Shown piece after piece: positions 60,348 to 64,000 of a stretch of DNA of 64,000 bases. Each line of letters starts with the position of its first letter. The stretch's first letter is position 1. Source of the stretch: Clostridia bacterium. GTDB lineage: Bacteria; Bacillota; Clostridia; Christensenellales; UBA1242. The notes under the pieces were generated by a model. It was not told where the DNA came from, searched no databases, and saw only the letters and a program-made list of their open reading frames with translations. Location of the stretch: the NCBI GenBank assembly GCA_900767715.1, contig CAAGAD010000005.1, positions 186,001 to 250,000 of the forward strand, given 5' to 3'. A program made the position numbers and the translations under genes.

Positions 60348-61043
60348 ATGCACGTTTACGCCATTTCGGATTTACATTTGAGTATCAATAACCCCAAGCC
60401 TATGAACATATTTGGACCAGTGTGGGACAACTATATTGACGAGATTGTGGCTGATTGGAAGAGTAAAGTCGGCGACGACGACATTGTGCTTATGGCGGGC
60501 GATTTCAGTTGGGCGATGAAAACAGACGAAGCGCAAGCCGATTTTGATTTTATCTCCACACTTCCGGGCAAAAAAATTATGATTCGTGGCAACCACGACT
60601 ATTGGTGGCAATCTCTCTCCACATTGAGAAAAAGGTTTCCAGATATAGTGTTTTTGCAGAATGACGCCGTACGCATTGGTAAATACATCTTTTGTGGCTC
60701 GCGTGGTTGGATGATTCCAGAAGGCAAGTTCAACACCGAGCAAAACAAGGCACTGTATGACCGCGAACTCATTAGGCAAGAACTGGCACTCACCGCGGGA
60801 GATAAACTCCGCACTGACGGTGACGAGAAATTTATTGTGATGATACACTATCCGCCATTTTTGCTCAACAGAATGCAGACACAACTAACCAAAATGTATG
60901 ACAGTTTTCGCGTTGATAAGGTGGTTTTTGGGCATTTGCATAACGAAAAGAGCACAAATTGGCTCAAAAATACTATCAACGGCATTGATTACTATCTTAC
61001 ATCTTGCGATATGGTTGGCAATAAATTGGTATTGATTGATTAA
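60348..61043 (+). CDS. Calcineurin-like metallophosphoesterase
   Basis: A 231-aa enzyme with the metal-binding motifs ISDLHLS (residues ~6), GDFSWAM near residue 51, GNHDYWW near residue 82, and C-terminal IHYPPFLL and VFGHLHNE. Start ATG 60348 follows GGAG; a longer in-frame extension from TTG 60198 would cover the structured leader and is rejected. The family cuts phosphomonoesters or diesters; substrate not known. Forms a run with the next sporulation-related genes. Confidence 0.9.
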   Translation: MHVYAISDLHLSINNPKPMNIFGPVWDNYIDEIVADWKSKVGDDDIVLMAGDFSWAMKTDEAQADFDFISTLPGKKIMIRGNHDYWWQSLSTLRKRFPDIVFLQNDAVRIGKYIFCGSRGWMIPEGKFNTEQNKALYDRELIRQELALTAGDKLRTDGDEKFIVMIHYPPFLLNRMQTQLTKMYDSFRVDKVVFGHLHNEKSTNWLKNTINGIDYYLTSCDMVGNKLVLID

Positions 61044-61071
61044 TTTCCAATTTTTTACAAATAATAGCAGT

Positions 61072-61665
61072 ATGAATGTATTGCTATTTTTTATTGCGCT
61101 AATACTTGTGTTCATTGCTCTGCCGATTATCTTTCGAGTGCGGTTAAATTTGCGCGTGCTGACAATGTCAGGCAGAATAACGATGTCGATATTTAGAATT
61201 ATAAATATTACCATATATTTCCAAATACGCGGAGAATACATAATCATAAGGCATAACAACAAAACCACACGCCAAAAACTCACCGATAATGACATCAACA
61301 TTGTTTTCGTGAAAAAACTAATATCGATGTTTTATTTTAGACAGAATGTGACCGATGTCATAGTTATGGGAAGTTTCGGCTATAAAGACAACGCAATGGT
61401 GACAGCGGTGATGTCGTCTGTGTTTGGAACGATTGCCAATGCGTTTTTGTGTGTTTTGAAAAATAACAAGCAATCTGCGAATATAAAATTAACTTCACAG
61501 CCAAACTATGATAAGGACATTTGTTCGTTGGAAATGACTACAAAATTTAACATTTCCATATTCGATACATTGTTTGTTTTTGCATTGACGTTAATAAGAC
61601 TTTTAGGGGGAAAATATGAAAGAAGAAAGACACATTTCAAAGAAAATAGAGTCGCTAATAGATAG
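61072..61665 (+). CDS. DUF2953 protein (YtfI-like)
   Basis: A 197-aa protein with one N-terminal span (LLFFIALILVFIALPIIF) and a second hydrophobic stretch near the C-terminus. The pair with a YtfJ-type gene directly after it, overlapping by 50 nt, is that of ytfI-ytfJ. No good ribosome-binding site precedes ATG 61072; an upstream in-frame start at 61036 overlaps the phosphoesterase end. Forespore expression is known for Bacillus ytfI-ytfJ. Confidence 0.75.
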   Translation: MNVLLFFIALILVFIALPIIFRVRLNLRVLTMSGRITMSIFRIINITIYFQIRGEYIIIRHNNKTTRQKLTDNDINIVFVKKLISMFYFRQNVTDVIVMGSFGYKDNAMVTAVMSSVFGTIANAFLCVLKNNKQSANIKLTSQPNYDKDICSLEMTTKFNISIFDTLFVFALTLIRLLGGKYERRKTHFKENRVANR

Positions 61666-62014
61666 TTCGTTAGAGCGCGTCAAGTCACTCATTGACGTCA
61701 ACTGCGTGATAGGTGAGCCATTGACTATGCCGGACGGGTCAACCATTCTGCCAATAAGCAAAGTCACGATGGGCTTTGTTTGCGGAGGCGGTGAGTACAA
61801 CGACCTAAGCGTGAAGCGTCTTGACGATGAATACCCAATGGCTGGTGGTATAGGTGGCGGTTTCTCGGTGAACCCAATAGGCTTTTTTGTGGTACAGGAC
61901 AAGAAATACAAACTTATTCCAACGGACAAGACTAGTATGTACACCGAACTTTTGAAAAACGCGAGTATGGTGGTCAAGAAGATTGTTGAGGAAAAGGCAG
62001 ATGAAAAGAAGTAG
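61616..62014 (+). CDS. ytfJ: Spore protein YtfJ (GerW type)
   Basis: A 132-aa protein with IGEPLTMPDGSTILPISKVTMGF and GGIGGGFSVNPIGFFVV, the family core. Start ATG 61616 follows GGGGAAAA. It overlaps the previous gene by 50 nt and the next by 14 nt. YtfJ family members are made in the forespore and affect germination in some species (GerW in Bacillus megaterium). Confidence 0.93.
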   Translation: MKEERHISKKIESLIDSSLERVKSLIDVNCVIGEPLTMPDGSTILPISKVTMGFVCGGGEYNDLSVKRLDDEYPMAGGIGGGFSVNPIGFFVVQDKKYKLIPTDKTSMYTELLKNASMVVKKIVEEKADEKK

Positions 62015-63125
62015 ATTTTTGGTCTTAATCCTTACCATACTGGCGCTCGTGCCGTGTTTTATGAATAGGAGTGTGGAAGCAAAAGCATTTAACTGCTCGG
62101 CTAGGGGAATGTGCGTGATAGAAGCCAGTTCGCACCGAGTGTTGTATGAGCGCAACAAAGACGCCAAACTGCCAATGGCAAGCACTACAAAAGTTGTGAC
62201 TGCGTTGACCGTGCTCAATAATTGCACCGACCTTGACCAAGTGATTACTGTTGACGACAAGGCGGTAGGCGTTTCGGGCACAAGCATTTATTTGAGATAT
62301 GGCGAGCAGTTGTCTGTTCGTGACCTTCTGTATGGGCTGATGCTTAGGTCGGGCAATGACGCTGCCACCGCACTTGCAATTCACGTGGGCGGGTCGGTCG
62401 AGAACTTCGCCAAAATGATGACGCAGACGGCGGTTGACTGTGGCGCGGTTAATTCGCATTTTGCCAATCCGCACGGACTTGATGACCCCGAGCATTACAC
62501 AACGGCGTATGATTTGGCGCTTATAACAGCAAAAGCGTTAGAAAACCCCGTTTTTAGCAAGATAGTTTCGACCGTGAATTACCAAATAAAAGAAACCGAA
62601 CAATCGCAAATTAGGTTCTTGCACAACAAAAATAGGCTACTTAACTCGCTTAACGGCTGTATAGGTGTCAAGACAGGGTTCACAAACAAGGCAGGTAGAT
62701 GTCTTGTTTCTGCCACCGAGCGTGACGGAATGAAAGTCGTTTGCGTTGTACTCAACTGTGGACCAATGTTTGAAGAGAGTGCGCAACTATTAAATAGCGC
62801 CTACAATGATTACTCAATGCAGACCATTGTGCCAGCCAACACGCATCTGGCAAACAAAACGTTTATGGACGTCAAAAACAATATGCTTTACGTCTATTGC
62901 AAGGAAAATATTGCCTATCCAGTGCGCGCGGGCGAAAACTTGGACTTTGATGTACAGTACAGATATTTGAAAATTCGGCCACAAAATGACAGCGAAATAG
63001 GAATTGTTGATGTATTTTGCGAAAAACACTTGATAAAATCCGCAAAACTCTATACAATAAACTCGATAGAATTATTGCAAAAGAAGGACATACTTGATTC
63101 TTTTACGAAGAATTGGGTTGATTAA
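62001..63125 (+). CDS. dacF: D-alanyl-D-alanine carboxypeptidase (DacF/DacB type)
   Basis: A penicillin-binding protein of 374 aa with a signal peptide (RFLVLILTILALVPCF). Active site Ser61 in MASTTK (SxxK), SGN near residue 117, KTG near residue 225. NCSARGMCVIEASSHRVLYERN is the family start. It trims pentapeptide cross-links; DacF acts in the forespore in Bacillus, which fits the YtfJ neighbour. Start ATG 62001 follows GAGGAAAAGG. The C-terminal domain is the usual beta-rich PBP5_C type. Confidence 0.93.
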   Translation: MKRSRFLVLILTILALVPCFMNRSVEAKAFNCSARGMCVIEASSHRVLYERNKDAKLPMASTTKVVTALTVLNNCTDLDQVITVDDKAVGVSGTSIYLRYGEQLSVRDLLYGLMLRSGNDAATALAIHVGGSVENFAKMMTQTAVDCGAVNSHFANPHGLDDPEHYTTAYDLALITAKALENPVFSKIVSTVNYQIKETEQSQIRFLHNKNRLLNSLNGCIGVKTGFTNKAGRCLVSATERDGMKVVCVVLNCGPMFEESAQLLNSAYNDYSMQTIVPANTHLANKTFMDVKNNMLYVYCKENIAYPVRAGENLDFDVQYRYLKIRPQNDSEIGIVDVFCEKHLIKSAKLYTINSIELLQKKDILDSFTKNWVD

Positions 63126-63131
63126 GGTATT

Positions 63132-63866
63132 ATGAGAATTAATAAATATTTGGCAAGTTGTGGCGTGGCTTCACGCAGAAAATGTGACGAACTTATCACA
63201 GAAGGCAAGGTTAAAGTCAACGGCAAGGTCTTGCGCGAACTCGGTTATGATGTAAATCTAGATTTTGACCGCGTAACAGTGGACGGCAAGGCTGTGCATA
63301 TGGCAGAAGACTTTGTTTACTACAAACTACACAAGCCAAAGGGTTTCATCTGTTCGGCAAAGGACGACCACGACCGCAAAACCGTTTTGTCCCTAATGCG
63401 CGGAGTGAAGAAACGCATCTATCCAATCGGCAGACTAGATTTCGACACAGAAGGATTGTTGCTACTCACCGATGACGGCGAACTCACCAATCTTATCACG
63501 CACCCGAAGAATGCGATAGACAAGGTGTATATGGTCAAAATTGAGGGCCACATCACTATGGACGAAATCAATTCACTCAAAAAGGGCGTAGATATAGGTG
63601 GCTATATCACGGGCGAGTCTAATGTCGTAGTTTTGGACGAAGACGAAAAGTTTACCAAACTGGAAGTCACCATTCATGAAGGCAAGAATCGTCAAGTGCG
63701 TAAAATGTTTGAAGCGGTAGGCAAGAATGTCGTATTCTTGAAGCGCGTTCAAATCGGCGAAATTCGTCTAGGTGGACTTTCTCGCGGGGAATATAAGCAA
63801 CTCAACCAAAAAGAAATGCAATATATTCGCAAATTAAAATCTCAAAATAAATCTAGCAGTTGCTAG
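63132..63866 (+). CDS. rluB: Ribosomal large subunit pseudouridine synthase B family
   Basis: A 244-aa RsuA/RluB-type enzyme. The N-terminal S4 domain ([22 protein letters not shown]) binds RNA; the catalytic Asp is in [19 protein letters not shown] near residue 101; the C-terminus has [16 protein letters not shown]. It lies 6 nt after dacF, and a terminator overlaps its stop codon. Confidence 0.94.
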   Translation: MRINKYLASCGVASRRKCDELITEGKVKVNGKVLRELGYDVNLDFDRVTVDGKAVHMAEDFVYYKLHKPKGFICSAKDDHDRKTVLSLMRGVKKRIYPIGRLDFDTEGLLLLTDDGELTNLITHPKNAIDKVYMVKIEGHITMDEINSLKKGVDIGGYITGESNVVVLDEDEKFTKLEVTIHEGKNRQVRKMFEAVGKNVVFLKRVQIGEIRLGGLSRGEYKQLNQKEMQYIRKLKSQNKSSSC

Positions 63867-63876
63867 ATTTTATTTT
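63849..63876 (+). terminator. Terminator of the phosphoesterase-rluB run, overlapping the rluB stop
   Basis: Ten-base-pair stem AAATCTAGCA / TGCTAGATTT with a very small loop and T-rich tail. The stem contains the rluB stop codon (TAG). Confidence 0.8.
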
Positions 63877-63888
63877 TTGTTGTATAAT
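63860..63888 (+). promoter_or_regulatory. Promoter of the final flavoprotein gene, near-leaderless
   Basis: TTGCTA (63860-63865), 17 bp, TATAAT (63883-63888). The -35 box lies inside the rluB terminator stem and overlaps the rluB stop. ATG follows at 63898, 9 nt later. Confidence 0.65.
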
Positions 63889-63897
63889 AAGGCAATT

Positions 63898-64000
63898 ATG
63901 TTAGATTATGACGTTATTGTAATAGGCGGAGGCGCTAGCGGACTAATGGCGAGTTATTCCGCTGGTCTTTGCGGGGCAAAAGTGCTCTTGCTGGAAAAAA
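63898..64000 (+). CDS. HI0933/YhiN-type FAD-dependent oxidoreductase, N-terminus only
   Basis: Only 34 codons are in the window; the gene runs past the right edge. The start reads [19 protein letters not shown] with the Rossmann GxGxxG, then VLLLEK, as in HI0933-like flavoproteins (YhiN/BaiN). The family is oxidoreductases acting on unknown or steroid-type substrates. The rest cannot be judged. Confidence 0.75.
   Translation, partial: MLDYDVIVIGGGASGLMASYSAGLCGAKVLLLEK

Overview
The window is 64 kb of dense, mostly housekeeping chromosome from an endospore-forming, low-to-mid GC Firmicute, most likely an uncultivated member of class Clostridia. The evidence is the set of spore genes (spoIVA, yqfC-yqfD, a ytxC-like gene, a ytfI/ytfJ-type pair), the T-box ahead of thrS, the infC-rpmI-rplT attenuator, and Bacillus/Clostridium-type gene orders (era-yqzL-recO, ytxC-thrS, dnaG-rpoD, ruvCAB-queA-tgt-yajC). 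I see no phage, insertion sequence, CRISPR array, tRNA or rRNA. Nearly all genes lie on the + strand. The exceptions are a three-gene uptake operon, one very small gene, a lytic transglycosylase and a Cys-containing unknown protein.

Layout. 1-5 kb: 3' end of feoB, then der-plsY-degV and spoIVA. 5-12 kb: a membrane-anchored histone-H1-like protein, alr, rsmD-ogg, and the yqfC-yqfD-ybeY-era-yqzL-recO cluster. 12-17 kb: ppdK, two adjacent related unknown genes with separate promoters and terminators, and an RNHCP zinc protein. 17-20 kb (- strand): SsuABC/TauABC-type ABC importer. 20-24 kb: two small membrane proteins, valS, ruvX and a DUF1292-like gene. 24-28 kb: MarR regulator and a heterodimeric ABC exporter behind three perfect 40-bp repeats. 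28-32 kb: a small membrane protein, floA with a partner, dapB and ddh. 32-36 kb: GtrA, GT2 and YfhO, which look like a complete extracytoplasmic glycosylation system. 36-43 kb: lysS, an exported unknown, ytxC-like, T-box-thrS, infC-rpmI-rplT. 43-50 kb: a possible small RNA, an rRNA methyltransferase, yebC, ruvCAB, queA, tgt, yajC. 50-57 kb: a duplicated-domain protein, dnaG, rpoD, a zinc-ribbon coiled coil, a large helical unknown, and a YkvI-like transporter. 57-64 kb: lytic transglycosylase, degV2, engB, a Cys-containing protein, a phosphoesterase with a structured leader, the ytfI/ytfJ/dacF group, rluB, and the start of a HI0933-type flavoprotein.

Genes are tightly packed, with 1-50 nt overlaps inside operons. 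Terminators and promoters are compact and often share bases. The most notable non-coding signal is a recurring promoter arrangement in which the start codon lies 6-10 nt after a consensus -10 box with no room for a Shine-Dalgarno sequence (der, rsmD, the RNHCP gene, the SpoU methyltransferase gene, gtrA, a membrane protein gene and the final flavoprotein gene). This predicts leaderless transcripts for a fair share of operon-leading genes. Other observations are an AUA start for infC with a visible antiterminator, an unlisted 38-codon antisense gene with its own promoter and ribosome-binding site, and a possible ~93-nt orphan transcript. All calls are from reading the sequence; no database search was run.
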